Below are positions 12,141 through 24,396 of a DNA stretch of 64,000 nucleotides, in pieces; position 1 is the first letter of the stretch, and every line of letters begins with the position of its first letter. The notes below the pieces were generated by a model. It searched no databases. It was not told the origin of the DNA and saw only the letters and a program-made list of their open reading frames with translations. The translations under genes and the position numbers were made by a program. The DNA is taken from positions 10,056,336-10,120,335 of the forward strand of contig NC_083340.1 in NCBI RefSeq assembly GCF_019175385.1, written 5' to 3'. The stretch is from Lycium barbarum (taxonomy: Eukaryota > Streptophyta > Magnoliopsida > Solanales > Solanaceae).

Positions 12141-12264
12141 TATTTTTCTATTCTATATTTATCTTCTTTTCTATTTCTATTATCCTCGTTTTCCTTCTTT
12201 GAAAATACTTTAAACGTGAAGAGAGGACGAACAATAGCAATGCAAATTTGCACCAAAAGTTATT

Positions 12265-12363
12265 GGCAAAAGCGCTCGGGACCCCCCTGAACTTGCAACT
12301 TTTTATACAGTGGCACACCTAAACTATGTGGAGGCTTAAAAACCCCCCTGAACTTGCAACTTT
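12265..12363 (+). repeat. MULE left terminal inverted repeat
   Basis: Pairs with 35155-35254. The block CCCCCCTGAACTTGCAACTT occurs twice within it (about 12283 and 12344), once at each side of the CACACCTAAACTATG core. Confidence 0.9.
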
Positions 12364-13208
12364 AAGTGTCCACACCCCTCAGCCGTGTAAACACGCGCTG
12401 TACACGGTGTAAAAAATGCTGATGTGGTTGTCCACGTAGATATCCACATAGATAATTACAACCCGACCCAAGTTACCCATTTATTTTAACTTTAAATTAA
12501 ACATAGGCATTTAAACCCGAATTTACTCTTTATCTGTCAAAATTTTTAACCCTAATAGATGGTTTGTCTCCCACATATGTTCTCCCCCAAAAATCAGAGT
12601 TTAGGGTTTACTTGTAAGTGAGCAATTTCTAAGTGATTCCGATCTCTTTTAGGTTATTTTGTGATCTTCTTAGTGATTCCGATCAGTTGCTGCTGTTGCT
12701 TCGATTTTCAACATTTTGGCTGAAATTCTTACAAGGTAAGTGATTATCCACTGTTAAAATGTGTTTTGTGTTTGTTTTCATCGTGTTTAAGCTTGTTTCT
12801 TTGTAAGGTTTTTGTTTATTATTCCGACTAGGGTTCAGTCGTGGGTTTCATCTAGTGTTCCGATTAGGGTTTTTATTTGTGGTAAGACTATGATGATAAT
12901 GAGTTTGTGTTCTTATATATTGATTGTATTGTGTTGAAATTTTCAATTTTGTGCATGCATGACTATTAGGGGTTTCTTGTAATTTCTTCCAAAAATTAGG
13001 GCATTTCTGTAAAACCTTTTTTTTATTGTCTTAATTATTAGATTATGTTTAGTATTGTTAAAAATTGGGTTTTTTTTTGTAAATAATTGATGCATAGTTG
13101 TATGTTTGTGTCTAATTGAACATTTGATGTCTGTTTGTAAACTAGTTGTTTATTTGTATGTTTATGTCTTAATTTTCTGGTTATTATTCATTGTTGATAG
13201 GTTGACAC

Positions 13209-16200
13209 ATGGCTTCTAAGTATCTTAACTTAAGGTTCAAAGTTGGGGGTATGTTGGTTAGTGAGGTAGGGCCAATCTACATTGGGGGTAAAACTGAACA
13301 TGTGTTCAATGTTGATGAAGATCACATGTCTATTCCTGAAACAGTAGATTATTGTAAGTCATTAGGGGTAACTAAGTTAGGGAAAACATATGCAATTCCA
13401 TCTCAAGGGGGTGATTTGGTTGAATTGCAAAAAGACAGGGACATTTATGACATTGCACTCTTCTTGTATAATGGGGACACAATAGACATTTATGTGTGTG
13501 ATGCCTCAGTTATGGAGGATGTGGGTCCCACTGGAGGGCAAAGTAGTCAAGTTACAAGTGTAGGTGGAAATTTAAGTCAAGTAGATGAGTCTTTTAATGT
13601 ACCTGTGGCTGCCAACAGGGAATCTGATTCCCTTTTTGTTCCTTGTGGTGGTTCTCAAGATCTAGGGTTAAATCCTTCTTCTTCTGCTATTCCAAGTATT
13701 GAAAGGGTTGCTAATGAAGGGGTTGTAGATGGTTATTCTTCAATAGATTGGACAGATTCTGAAGAAGAAAAGGCTGCACCAATTGTCCAAGAAGAAGATG
13801 TACCTACTTTTCTAGAAGAAGAACAAACTGTAAACAATGATGATGATTCTGAGTCTCACCAGTCTGTTGATTATGGGTCAGATATACATGAGGAGTTGAG
13901 GATTATGAAGCAAGATTTGAGGAAGTTTAACAAAGAAAATAGGAGGAACAAGAAAAAAGAAAAGCCAAAAGGTTTTCTAGGTGAAGTTGGAGTAGATGAA
14001 GGGTATGATGATATTGATCAAGGTAAGAAAAACTTTAATGGTAAACTGACAGGAGATGAGCCATATTATGATAGTTCTTATTGTGAAAGTTTTGAATCTG
14101 ATGATGAATTATGTTGCCAAGGCAGTGTGTTTAAAGACAAGGAAAATGGTGTTGCAAGAGGTAATGAGGGACCATGTGGCTGAATTTAACAAAATCTTAG
14201 ACTACAGGGATGTATTGCTTCAAACAAATCTTGGCAGCACTTATCTTGTTAAGTTGACACATACAAAAAATGGCATCAAACAATTTCTTTCTTTCTATAT
14301 ATGCTTTGATGCAATGAAAAAGGGATTCAGAGATGGGTGTAGGAAGTGTATAGGGCTGGATGGGTGCTTTTTAAAAGGGATTTGTAAAGGTCAGTTGCTG
14401 GTAGCTGTTGCTAAGGATGGAAATAATCAAATGTTTCCATAGCATGGGCAGTAGTTGGTGTTGAGAACAAGGACACTTGGAGATGGTTCTTAATGATTTT
14501 GAGAGTGGATCTGAACTTAGGAGGAGGTTCCCAACTTACTATTCTCAGTGACATGCAAAAGGTAATTCAAAACAATCAAATATTTCTTTCTTGTTTTTAT
14601 TTTAGACTAACTCTAATAAAAGTATTATGCTTTGTTTTGAAACTACAGGGACTTATAGCTGCTGCTGAGAAATATTACCTGAATGTGAGCACAGGATGTG
14701 TGCTAGACATATCTTAGCAAATTGGTCACAAAACTGGAGAGGCATAGAGAGAAGGAAGAAATTATGGGCTTGTGCTAGAGCAACAATTGAAGCAGATTTT
14801 AAGTATAAGCTTGATGGTCTAGCTAGGTTCGGTAGAGGTATTGTGGAAGACCTCATCAAGTACAACAAAGAGAGATGGTGCAAAGCATACTTCCAAACTT
14901 TCTCCAAATGTGATAGTGTGGATAATAACATGGCAGAAAGTTTCAATGCATGGATCTTGGGACCAAGGCACAAGACTATTGTATCAATGTTGGAAGAAAT
15001 CAAAATTAAGGTGATGAACAAGATTCCTAAGTCAAGAACATTTGCTGAAAGCTGGACAAAGGATGTATCTCCAATGGCAATGATGGTGTTCAATGTCAAT
15101 GTAGAGAGATCAATGCAATGCAACATTGATTGGAATGGTGATGAAGGGTTTGAAGTGCTAGAAGGGTCATAGATGCATATTGTGAATTTGGGTCAACAAA
15201 AGTGTAGCTGTATATCATGGGAATTGAAGGGGATCCCATGTGCTCATGCTATTGCAGCTATGAACCATTTGAATATGGATGCATCAGAAGCAATTTCAAG
15301 CCAATACAGAAAAGAAAAATATTTGAAGGCTTATTATAACTTCATTTAGCTAGTTCCAAACATGAAAATGTGGCCAGACAGTACCAATCCAATTGTTGAG
15401 CCACCTAAACTGAGAAAGATGCCTGGTAGACCAACTAAGAATAGAAAAAAAAAAAGATTGCAGAAGTGAGAAAATAAGGGAAGTTGCCAAAGTATGGGAT
15501 AACAATGACTTGTTCAATCTGCAAAGGAGCCAATCATAACAAAAAGGGTTGTCCAAAGAATCCTATGGCTAAGACAAAATCAAGAACCATACCAAAGGTA
15601 TACTTGCTTACATTGCTTACTATTTCTTATTGCCGAAATTGCTTAGTATACTTGCTTACATTGCTTAATCTGATTTGTACTATTCTAGTGTGCTGCACCC
15701 TCACAATAGTCCTTTAATGGAACTAAGAGAGGTAGAGGTCAATATGAAAGGGTAAGTACTAGCAGTAGAGGTGAAGGAACAAGTACTGGCACTAGAGGTA
15801 GAGGAACAGGTGCAAGAAGTGGTTACAAGAGGCCAAGGTTTGTGGGACAAGGTGCATTTGTTTCTGGAACTGGATATATTGCAGTTAATGTAAGTGTCGT
15901 CTTCTTAAATTGTTAGCCTTGTGTTTTCAAAAGTGAGCCCAAAAAATAACCAAGTATTCTTTATGTTGCAGCAAGGTTTGCCAAGCAAAAGGAGGGTCAA
16001 TACTGGTGTGAGGATTTGTGCACATGTGACTGGTGATATTGGTTATCAACCAACCAAAGGACTGAAGTGGAAAGGCAAAACAGCTGTAACTCAAAGAGAA
16101 CTTCGAGTCCAAAGTGTTGTGCATCGCATTCAAACCAGATCAAAAGCTGCTGGGATTCAAACAAGGGCACAAGCCAAGGCTAAGTCACCTCAAAAGCTGC

Positions 16201-16319
16201 TAAGGACAAAGTTCCCTCTAAGAGTGCAAAGACAAGGGAAAAAACTAAGGGAAAATATCCTGCAAAGAAAGCTTCTTAGTTCATGTGTGGCTGGTGAATG
16301 TTACTTAGACTTCGACTAA
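13209..16319 (+). pseudogene. MULE transposase (MURA type), decayed by frameshifts and stops
   Basis: The 5' part (13209-14180) encodes the N-terminal PB1-like/acidic region. The usual zinc-binding mutator DNA-binding domain before the catalytic core appears deleted near 14150. The core follows in shifted frames: RDHVAEFNKILDYRD, then IGLDGCFLKG with the first catalytic Asp (14350s), LTILSDMQK with the second Asp (14530s), the CxxH block RMCARHILANW, and NNMAESFNAWI with the Glu (14927-14957). A SWIM zinc finger (CSC...IPCAHA, 15203-15255), a GRPTK segment, a CCHC knuckle (CSICKGANHNKKGC, 15514-15555) and an RGRG-rich tail come next. Breaks seen: a frameshift at ~14440, another at ~14680, a CAG-to-TAG type stop at 15347 and a stop at ~15468. 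GT..AG introns are plausible at ~14561-14649 and ~15891-15971. It would have cut and moved the element. Confidence 0.9.
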
Positions 16320-16807
16320 TGGCATTTTAGGTGTTTGTGGTTGTTGTTGAACAAAACTTAAACTTATGTGTTTTTTATGTTGTTGTGAGTTTTGTTGTTT
16401 TAAGTGGTTGTGTATGCAACTGTTTTTGGTTGAAACAATTAAGCACTTTGGTGTTGTTTTGTTCATGAAAAAATTAGGCACTTTGGTGCTGCTATGAAAT
16501 GCATCTATTTATGTAGTAGCCAACGTGTAAATGTGTGTGTTTTACAGTTTGATTTCTTTGTGAAATACAATGTTGATGTATTGTTATTGGTGGTAATTCT
16601 CGGATAAAATACCAACTGATTCAAGACATGTTAGAAGTAGCACATATATTGCTTTAATCAGCATAAACATACACTTACATCCGTCAAATATACGTCGTCT
16701 ACCTTAACCAAAATTTACACAAAATGTTCCTTTAAGTCAGCTAAAATGTGCCCTCTTCCATCTAAGTTAAGCTTAAACTAACTACATCCGACATACTTAG
16801 TCTTAAA
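16320..16807. other. MULE spacer between the two convergent genes
   Basis: Short non-coding stretch between the stop of the transposase and the stop of the GRF gene on the other strand. It presumably holds both 3' UTRs. Confidence 0.5.
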
Positions 16808-16986
16808 TCAGCGGGAAATTAGGATAAAGTACATTATCACATTACATATCAAACTTAAGCACAAGACTATCTTCAATATCCTTCTCCACTTCAGCTGTTG
16901 TTGTTGCTTGTTAGTCTTCTTCAACAACCCCGAAATCACAATATTTGCTTGAATTGGAAACTCCGGATCATACCACTTGAAATACT
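16808..16986 (-). pseudogene. GRF zinc-finger protein of the MULE, 3' part of exon 2
   Basis: Read on the minus strand this is the second half of a small protein whose start is at 34797. The LTR retrotransposon separates the two. It encodes FKWYDPEFPIQANIVISGLL, a glutamine run, and then a hydrophobic stretch (LKIVLCLSLICNVIMYFILI) that looks like a single C-terminal membrane helix, before the stop at 16808. The WYDPEF block is the typical end of a GRF-type zinc finger (CKYF.WYDPE). The reading frame stays open up to the exact insertion point, so before the insertion this gene probably made a complete protein of about 103 residues. The function of such MULE-borne GRF proteins is unknown to me. 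Confidence 0.8.
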
Positions 16987-17130
16987 TGTTGACACCCAAT
17001 TTTGTCCCGCCTCTCCCCCGAAATACCTATTAAATACTTCTAGTGTTTTGACAAATTAAAAAATATGCATTTAAATTTTACTATAATTATTAGTCTTTTA
17101 TTAACACCCACGTTTTATTATTCCGCTGCA

Positions 17131-17169
<39 letters not shown>

Positions 17170-17235
17170 GTTATTATTATTCTTAAATTATCATTTTATT
17201 ACTAATTGTCATTAATTATTATTTCTTGTTATTTC

Positions 17236-17287
<52 letters not shown>

Positions 17288-18574
17288 TACTAATCATTAT
17301 TATCAGCGTTATTTTGTTATCAATTATTAATCATCATTATCATCGTTATTTTATTATTAATTATTATCATTGTTTTATCAATAATGGTTATTTATTATTA
17401 TTATTATTATCATCATTATTATTTCTTATTATTATTATCATTATTATCTTATTATTACCACTATTATTGTTATTATTATTAATTTATTAACATTTTGCCA
17501 CTATCAATAATTGTAATTTATTATTATCATTTTATTATTAATTATTATCATCTTTATTATTATTAATTATTATCATTTTTTAATTATCAATATTTGTTAT
17601 TACTATTATTATTATATCTATTATTATTTTTTATCACCATTATCATCAATATTATCATTATTACCATTATCATTATTGTTATTAGCAGTATTACTACCGC
17701 TATTTATTTGCCGCTATTATTTAGTATTATTGAAACTTGCATTTCTCGACGTTTCTACCAACTTCCGCACAAACATCGCATTTTATTTCGCACATTTAAA
17801 TGATAACGTTTGTTATTAAATATTATTGCACGGTCATTTACGACATCATATAATTTTTACTCGGGTCTTTTTATAATTACATATTTCCGTATTAGGTGAT
17901 ATTCTGGCACCCTTAGTACATCGTTAATCAAAATCGGTCTCTTATTCAAATTTAGAAGTCAAACTATTTCTTGCACTCGGTCCGCATTTTGACTTACCGG
18001 ACTCCAAATTAAAGCCCGATTGACTCCTGATAATTTTGGACTAGTCCATATCCCTTATCTCAATTTTTAGAATAATCAGTGTTTTAATTTATTAGCCTAT
18101 TCTTTTAATACCCGGTCTAAAATCGACCCGGTCCACAAACGGACCGGGTCCGATCCAATTTTTCGTCAAAATAAGGGAAACCTTTCCCTTCATTTTTTTT
18201 CTCTCTTCCGCCGCAGCTCACATCGCCTCCCTCTCCTTTTCCCCGTCATCATCCTCATCGCTCACCACCATCGCACCTTCCTCCGCCTCCCATCTCCGCC
18301 GTCTCCATCCATCTCTCCGTCGCCACCCACCTCCGTCATCACCCACCTCTGTCGCCATCGCCCTAACTCCATCCACCTTCCACCATCTCCACCGCACCTA
18401 TACCCCCACGTGACTTCCACTTCATCTCTGACACCTCCACTACCTTCGTCACACCCATGTTCTCCTCTGACACACCCCCACACACCCACTACACTCCCAT
18501 TTCATCGTGTCACCCCACCTTCTTGTCCCCCGCTCCTCTCTCTCTTCCTCTCAAACGAAAACCCCAGTCCACCA

Positions 18575-18582
18575 TATAAATA
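18575..18582 (+). promoter_or_regulatory. TATA box in the 5' LTR
   Basis: TATAAATA after a pyrimidine-rich and CACC-rich stretch, with no other comparable TATA nearby. The same box occurs in the 3' LTR (31409-31416). A related TATAAAT lies at the comparable place in the minus-strand LTR at 61661-61667. Confidence 0.6.
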
Positions 18583-18751
18583 ACCCTATCTTGAATTGGC
18601 AAGGGGGTTCGAAAAATTGGAAAAAATTCCCTTAAAGTGGTCCGCCATAGAATCCTTTGAAAGATTAGATCTGCTAGCCGCTGTAATCTTATTTTATCAT
18701 CGAGCCGAAATACTATTTTTTCTTTTCTTCGTTTGCCTTGGTATTGCTGTG

Positions 18752-18776
18752 AATCCGAGCTTCGCAAGCTCGGATT
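18752..18776 (+). other. Perfect hairpin in the LTR transcript leader
   Basis: ATCCGAGCTT, a CGC loop, then AAGCTCGGAT, extended by one A-T pair. It lies ~170 nt after the LTR TATA box and is unchanged in the 3' LTR (31586-31610). It would form an 11-bp stem near the 5' end of the genomic RNA. Confidence 0.7.
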
Positions 18777-20612
18777 TGGTAGTGTTCGAGTGAGTATCGA
18801 AGGCCCCATACCCACTTCGCTGCACCCGAAGAAGGTAAATTTCCTCCCTTTAAAGTTATTTTAGTGATCGCTTGAATACTTTAAATGGTTTTTTGTTGAT
18901 TGGTTCGCTTAGTGGTATTTTTGGGTTTCGTTTTAGTTTCGTTTGTAGTTATTCTGGTCGAATTAAGCATGATCTGTCCTTGAATTTCGGAAACATTGTA
19001 TGAAGCTTAACCTACGTGCGGGATGAAATCAGTTTAGGCCGATATGACGAATGTGTATAAGGTCTTTGTCTCCTTTGTGTCATAGTGTCGTTTGTATGTT
19101 TGGATTGAATCTCCTTTGCTTTCAATCTGATATATGTTTAGCTTAACATGGTATATCATGTTTAGACTCGATTAAGTTCAAACACCTGCTGTATATTTTA
19201 ATGGTATTAATATGGTTCGCTTATGTTTGTTTAATAACAGTCACTCTTTGAGTTTTCTGCATCCTGGCTTGAGTGGCTACTGGTTGGAATAACTGTTTGT
19301 TGTCCGGTCTGGTGTAATTTAGTTGATGCATGAGTTGGTTTGTTGAACTTATTTGACTCAATCTTAGCATTAAGAACAAAAAATCGAATTTGATCCATGA
19401 TGCATGAATGTTGTGTCTGCCACAGCTCCTAAAAATATATTTTTTAGTCTGATATGAGTAAAATGTTAAAACCTCGAGGTGCTCCGAATGAATCAATCGG
19501 CTATAATTCATTAGGCCAGTTAAATGTCTTATATCTTCCTCTGTCTGGTTCAGCCAGTGTCTGATCTAGATACATTCACGCATATGATATATAAGTGATG
19601 CAAGTGTCTACATACTATTCGTAACAGTCTCTGTTTGAATATTCTATATTTATCCCTGAATCTTGTTTTTATCTGCTGTCAATCTGTTTTGATGTCCTTC
19701 TACTTATCTTTGTATGTTAAAATAAACCATTCAGCTCTATATTTTGGTAAATGCTTGGGATGCAACTATGATATCTAAATTATGCCATACACTGCCTCTT
19801 GTTGGGATTGCCCGTACCCATTCATGTATGTGCAATTGCTGTTAAAACGCGATGTTAGTTTGCCCTTGTGCTTGTTTCAACTCATCTAGACCTGGTTTGC
19901 ATCTAATAAAGTTCGTTGAGTTAAGGATGGTGCAGTTCGTGTTTAAAAAGGATGATCGGGTCCACCCTCCCCTAGGCAAGCATGTTTCATCTGGTTTATT
20001 CATTGCCCCCATCAAAAGAAGTAGAATCATTTAATAGAAAGGCTTACTGTTAGTAACATCCTATTCTGTTTGGACTTTCTGTGTTTCTTTATGTGTGTTT
20101 TCTGTGTTGAATGTGTTCATTCTAGCTTGATATATTGGTTTGCTGTTGGTAGATTAATCTAGATGGGTGTCTAACAGTCATGCAGGTTTAATCAATTAGC
20201 ATTGTTCAATTCACATCGTCTATGTTTAGCTGTTAATTTCAGTCTACCATGCTGGATAGGCCAATTCAATCATTATTTGTTCCTGCATCTTCGGCTGCTT
20301 TGCTTAGCTTGTTGGTTGTGACACTTTGAAAGTAATGTTTCGATTAATTGTGAAGCCAATTTGTCATTCGTCAAAAACATTGTTGTTGTCAGTTCGTACA
20401 ATTTATTACTGTGTTCGAAAATCTGTTTTCCGCCAGGTTTAGTGGCTGATTCGAAATGTCATATTCTTTGGTGGCCAATTTGGTCATTCACTGTTGTACT
20501 ATTGTTGGTTCATGGCTGTGTTGTTCATAGTCATATTTTACATGTCTGTCTTTATTCATTGGTTATATACTGATCCTCCTTTCCTTTCGTTTCTTTGCAT
20601 GATTATCGCATG

Positions 20613-20629
20613 CGAGTCCGAGGGACTCG
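20613..20629 (+). other. Second LTR hairpin, conserved in a diverged LTR
   Basis: CGAGTCC, a GAG loop, then GGACTCG, followed ~20 nt later by a TTGGGCT...AGCCCAA hairpin. Both are present in the 3' LTR (33447-33463) and in the much-diverged minus-strand LTR (59181-59197). Confidence 0.7.
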
Positions 20630-21744
20630 TTTTCTTCTACATTTGGTGTTGGGCTAAAAAGCCCAATAGGACTCCTTCCTCCATGTCCAGCCCACCCGCA
20701 GCAGTGCATAAAATCTTCGCTGGGCCGAGGCTCAACAGTAGCAAACAGATCCGCAGCAGCCTTTTTAAAATGGGCTGAACCCATTCCAATAGCATGCATG
20801 ATTTCAGCAGCTCAAATGGGCTGAGCCCGTTTATTACATTTCTTGTGCCTTCATTTTTTCTATGCATTTAATTTATATTGCGTAACTAACATTTTTAATT
20901 TAGATAGACCTTAGTGAAATTAGTGGGTTTAGTTTTAGTAATGGGTAGTTAGTTTAACGAAAAGAACTAAAGAATATTTTGTTAACATCTTTTAAGGTTA
21001 TTCAATTATGCATACCTTTAAACGAATGTAGTTAATAAAACATAATTTTGTTTATACTAAAAACACGAAATCAATTAATACACCACCGTTTGAGTTGTTT
21101 CAAGTATTCATTAAAACACAGCACAAACCCGCGTTTTATTCCCCTTGTATATTTTATGCAAATTTTATTTTAATTCGCATTATCATTTAAAGTCTTTGCA
21201 ATATTTATAAGTTTATTCTAAATGACATTTGAAGTTTTCTTTTATGCAAATTATTACACTTTCTACAAATCTCATTTTAAATAGCATTTTTTAAAGTCTC
21301 GGCAACTTTTACAAGTTTTATTTTAAACGGCATTTAAAATCTTCTTTTATGCAAATTATTATATTTTTTAAAAATCCTATCTTAAGCAATATTCTTATTT
21401 TTCTTAAAAAATCGAAGCAACATTTCTTAGCTCCCTTTTTTAAATTTCAGGCATCTTATTTAGCATTAATTAATTAACCTACGTTTGGCCGGACAACCGT
21501 AGTTAACGGATTCTAAAGGATGCCTAACCCCTTCCCTTTAGGATAATATAGAACCCTTACCTAGAATCATACTGATTAAGCAGACTACTAACGGAGGTTT
21601 AGTTTTAACTTTACCTTAGTTAGCATTTAGGTGTCCTAATTCACCGTTAAATTAATTAGGTGGCGACTCCTTAAACAAAACAAAGAGGAATCACCAATAC
21701 GTTGTACTCCGCTTCAACCCGGGTTAAAAAGGGGTATAACAGCT

Positions 21745-21762
21745 TGGCGACTCTGCTGGGGA
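21745..21762 (+). other. Primer-binding site, tRNA-Arg type
   Basis: TGGCGACTCTGCTGGGGA begins three bases after the LTR end. It is complementary to the 3' end of plant tRNA-Arg (ACG) with one mismatch, as I recall that tRNA. A tRNA-Arg primer is characteristic of the Ogre/Tat branch of Ty3/gypsy elements. Confidence 0.85.
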
Positions 21763-23841
21763 ACTTTTAGGTTCTTAACCATAACAACTTAGGTTAATAA
21801 TTAAATTTGTTGGATGTTTGGTTGTTTTCTTTATTTTTTGCCTTTATTGCTGCTTTATTTTTTTATGTTCTTTTAAGTGATTGTTTTATTATGTAAATTT
21901 TCTATGTAATATGTATGTTATTGCTTTCCTTAAATTGGCATTCCGCTCATATTTCTTCCATTCCTGGAAAACTCACACATATTCACACACTTAAAGCGGC
22001 TTCGCGGTTCGCGCCCGTGCACTACTAAATTACCCCTTTAGTTGGATTGGTCTAGTGGATTTAGTCGATCGGCGGTGCAGTCGACGGCCACGGACTTTCC
22101 ACTCCCAAGTTGTCCGCTTGGGGGAGCCTTGTGTCATAGGAAAACAACTCTTAGTCAGCTTAAGATAGAGCTAAGCCAAAACCCTTTTAAGGACATGCAC
22201 GAGCCTAGGAGGCTTAATACCCAAGGTGTATTAAGTCCATTAGTTAACCTCTTCCAAATGTTCGAGTGGGTCTATGACCCCAAGCGACAGCTATCACGTT
22301 ATGTGCATTGATTTGAAGGATAAACATGTGCGTTATGTGGACCATGTGCTATTTAGGTAGAACTAACCGTTTGTGAACGCAGGTAGCCATAAATCGGTAC
22401 AATGCGAACAGCATGCAAGAATTAGATACAGTTTTAGCTGAGCAAAGAGAGATCTGTGTTAAAGAAGGCATCAAAACGGGGGGAGTTTTGGCTATGTCAT
22501 ACATTATCCAAAATCGACGAAAGATCGGTGAATATATCCAAGCAACCAAGAGGCTCAAGGATGACGAAGGACTTTTCTCATTGTTAGTTAGCTTATGAAA
22601 GTCAAGTTGTAATAATTTTCTTTGTACCAAGATTTTTAAACTTTGTATGGGTCTTTAATTAATAGCACATTGGGATGATATATAATCGTATATTTTATCC
22701 TTCAAATTCGCGTTAGGCCTACCTCTGGCATAAAGAGATCCCTGCATATTAGGACGTCTTGTCAATGTTTGTGTTATAAGGCGTTTGCTTGCTTGCTAAG
22801 TGGTTTACTTAAATTTATTTGCAATATGCTTGCTTTTGAATTTATTTGCGATTATCACCTGATGCCAAGCTCATTAATTAATTTTATTTGAAGGCTCTTA
22901 TTTGAATTTATTTGTGAAAAAGTTATTACTTGATATTTGCTAACATCATCTTTGTTTCAGAAGAAAAGTAAAATTCATATTTGCTTTGCCGCACAATTGC
23001 ATATTGTTCATTAATTATTTTTGCATCATCCTCACTTCAAAAAAAAAAACAAAAAAAAACAAAAAAAAAAAACTATTTATTCCGCGGTTAGCGCACTTTA
23101 GCCACTCTAGAGCACCTTTAAGATCATTCGCATTATTAGCATGACTCCCGACAAATTTCTAATCGTCGGAGGGAATTTCCTAATTTTCGCATACATGAAC
23201 TAGCCTTGAAAATCCTTAAAGTTAGCTCTTATCATTCCAACTTTGTTTTAATAGGCATTCTCTTATCATTATTTGCTTACTAACTCAAATCTATTAGTGT
23301 CGAACAATTTGTCTCGCATCAAACTGCAAATTCTAGAGATTTTCGTGTCCTTCTTTTACGGGTATGATCTTCTGTCTCAAACGACGGAACGTTTGACCCA
23401 TTAGCTCCATGCCTCGTAGAATCCATTTTGCACTCGGTTTACGTCATGGAACTTTTACTTTCAGATTTCTATCATTTTCAGCATTTATCGTTTCTTAAAT
23501 TGGTAGATGTCCAAATTTATTGGTCCAATCTATCAAATGGCACTTCTCGATATTTGTTCGATTTTTGCCATCAAGTTGTTCAAGAATGACTGTTCAAGTA
23601 CCTTGCTTCTGCGAAGCTTTCGCTGAGTCAATCGCGTCATTCTGGGTTGCTGAAATCTATCTTCGCGCACCCATTAATTTCAATTTTTGGCATGCAAGTC
23701 GAAGGACAACCTCATTAGTCTCCTCTCCTTGGCATTTTGCAACCTGCCAATGTTTCGTAACTCTCGGGTATATTAAATTCATCTGTCTTGCGCCCGATCA
23801 ATCATGATCTTCTCTAAGCTAATCTTTTTACACGCACCCGA

Positions 23842-23890
23842 ACTACGTTTGACCTGATTTCCTGTCGGATGCAGGATACGTAGGCAGCCT
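23842..23890 (+). repeat. Internal cassette, copy 1 of 3
   Basis: Ordered blocks ACTACG, GACCTGATT, GGATGCAGGATACGTAGGC. Similar cassettes occur at 26108-26153 and 29633-29690 in this element and, on the minus strand, at 62648-62697 in the right-hand element. Each lies close to an ACTGG(G/A)(A/G)(C/A)AA string. Confidence 0.75.
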
Positions 23891-24250
23891 ATATAAGGCT
23901 CGGTCTTATTTACTACAAATTTTAATATTCCCCAAACGAAGGAGCATGAAACTGGGACAATTTTGGAATGCAACCCAAGACATTTTTCAAAACATTCTAA
24001 AACTGGGGCAATTGTTTTTAAAAAAAATATGCTGGAATTGGTAAGAATTAACTCAGAACCAAGCTTTGGCGTTCGATATGAGTCAACCTTTCTCAAATGG
24101 CATGTTCTACTCCAATGCAGTTTTCTTTCTTCCGATTCATTCTCAACCGTCAGAGCTAAATAGCTGATGATTCATTGTCGTCCGTTCGTTCCCTTTATAT
24201 GACTCAAGTCGTCTCTAATCTAGAGCCTGCTTAATTAGATCACTTTAAAA

Positions 24251-24253
<3 letters not shown>

Positions 24254-24306
<53 letters not shown>
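24254..24306. repeat. (TA)n microsatellite
   Basis: An A-run followed by about 23 TA dinucleotides, just upstream of gag. Confidence 0.95.
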
Positions 24307-24310
<4 letters not shown>

Positions 24311-24396
24311 TATGAAGCTTTTACTTCATGCACTAACATTTTATTTTGTTTATGAAGTTTTACTTTTCTCTTTAAAAGGTTATCTAGCATTGAACA

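Larger units (their letters stand above)
16987..21741 (+). repeat. 5' LTR of the gag-only Ogre/Tat element (4755 bp)
   Basis: Starts TGTTGACACC and ends TATAACA. It contains long (ATT)n tracts at ~17130-17290 and a CT-rich/CC-rich block at ~18180-18560. A TATA box at 18575-18582 probably drives the genomic transcript, so U3 is ~1.6 kb and R+U5 ~3.1 kb. Comparing with the 3' LTR by eye I found about eleven substitutions plus microsatellite-length and 1-bp indels. Confidence 0.95.
21763..24396 (+). other. Long leader between primer site and gag
   Basis: About 2.6 kb without a convincing gene. Full Ogre elements often carry an extra ORF1 here; I see only short open frames (22042-22311 and 22413-22598) that I do not recognise. 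An A-rich spacer lies at 23039-23071 and a (TA)n tract at 24260-24306. A cassette copy (23842-23890) and two ACTGGGACAATT/ACTGGGGCAATT strings lie at 23951-24012. Confidence 0.6.

Noticed and set aside
14653..15126. A 157-codon minus-strand open frame
   Set aside because: It lies antisense to the transposase core, whose plus-strand translation has clear MURA motifs.
17594..17803. Isoleucine/leucine-rich open frame in the LTR
   Set aside because: It is the translation of ATT-rich microsatellite sequence.
18510..18815. Open frames of 65-101 codons in the LTR, duplicated at 31344-31649
   Set aside because: They lie in the LTR promoter/leader, occur in both LTRs only because the LTRs are copies, and match no known protein.
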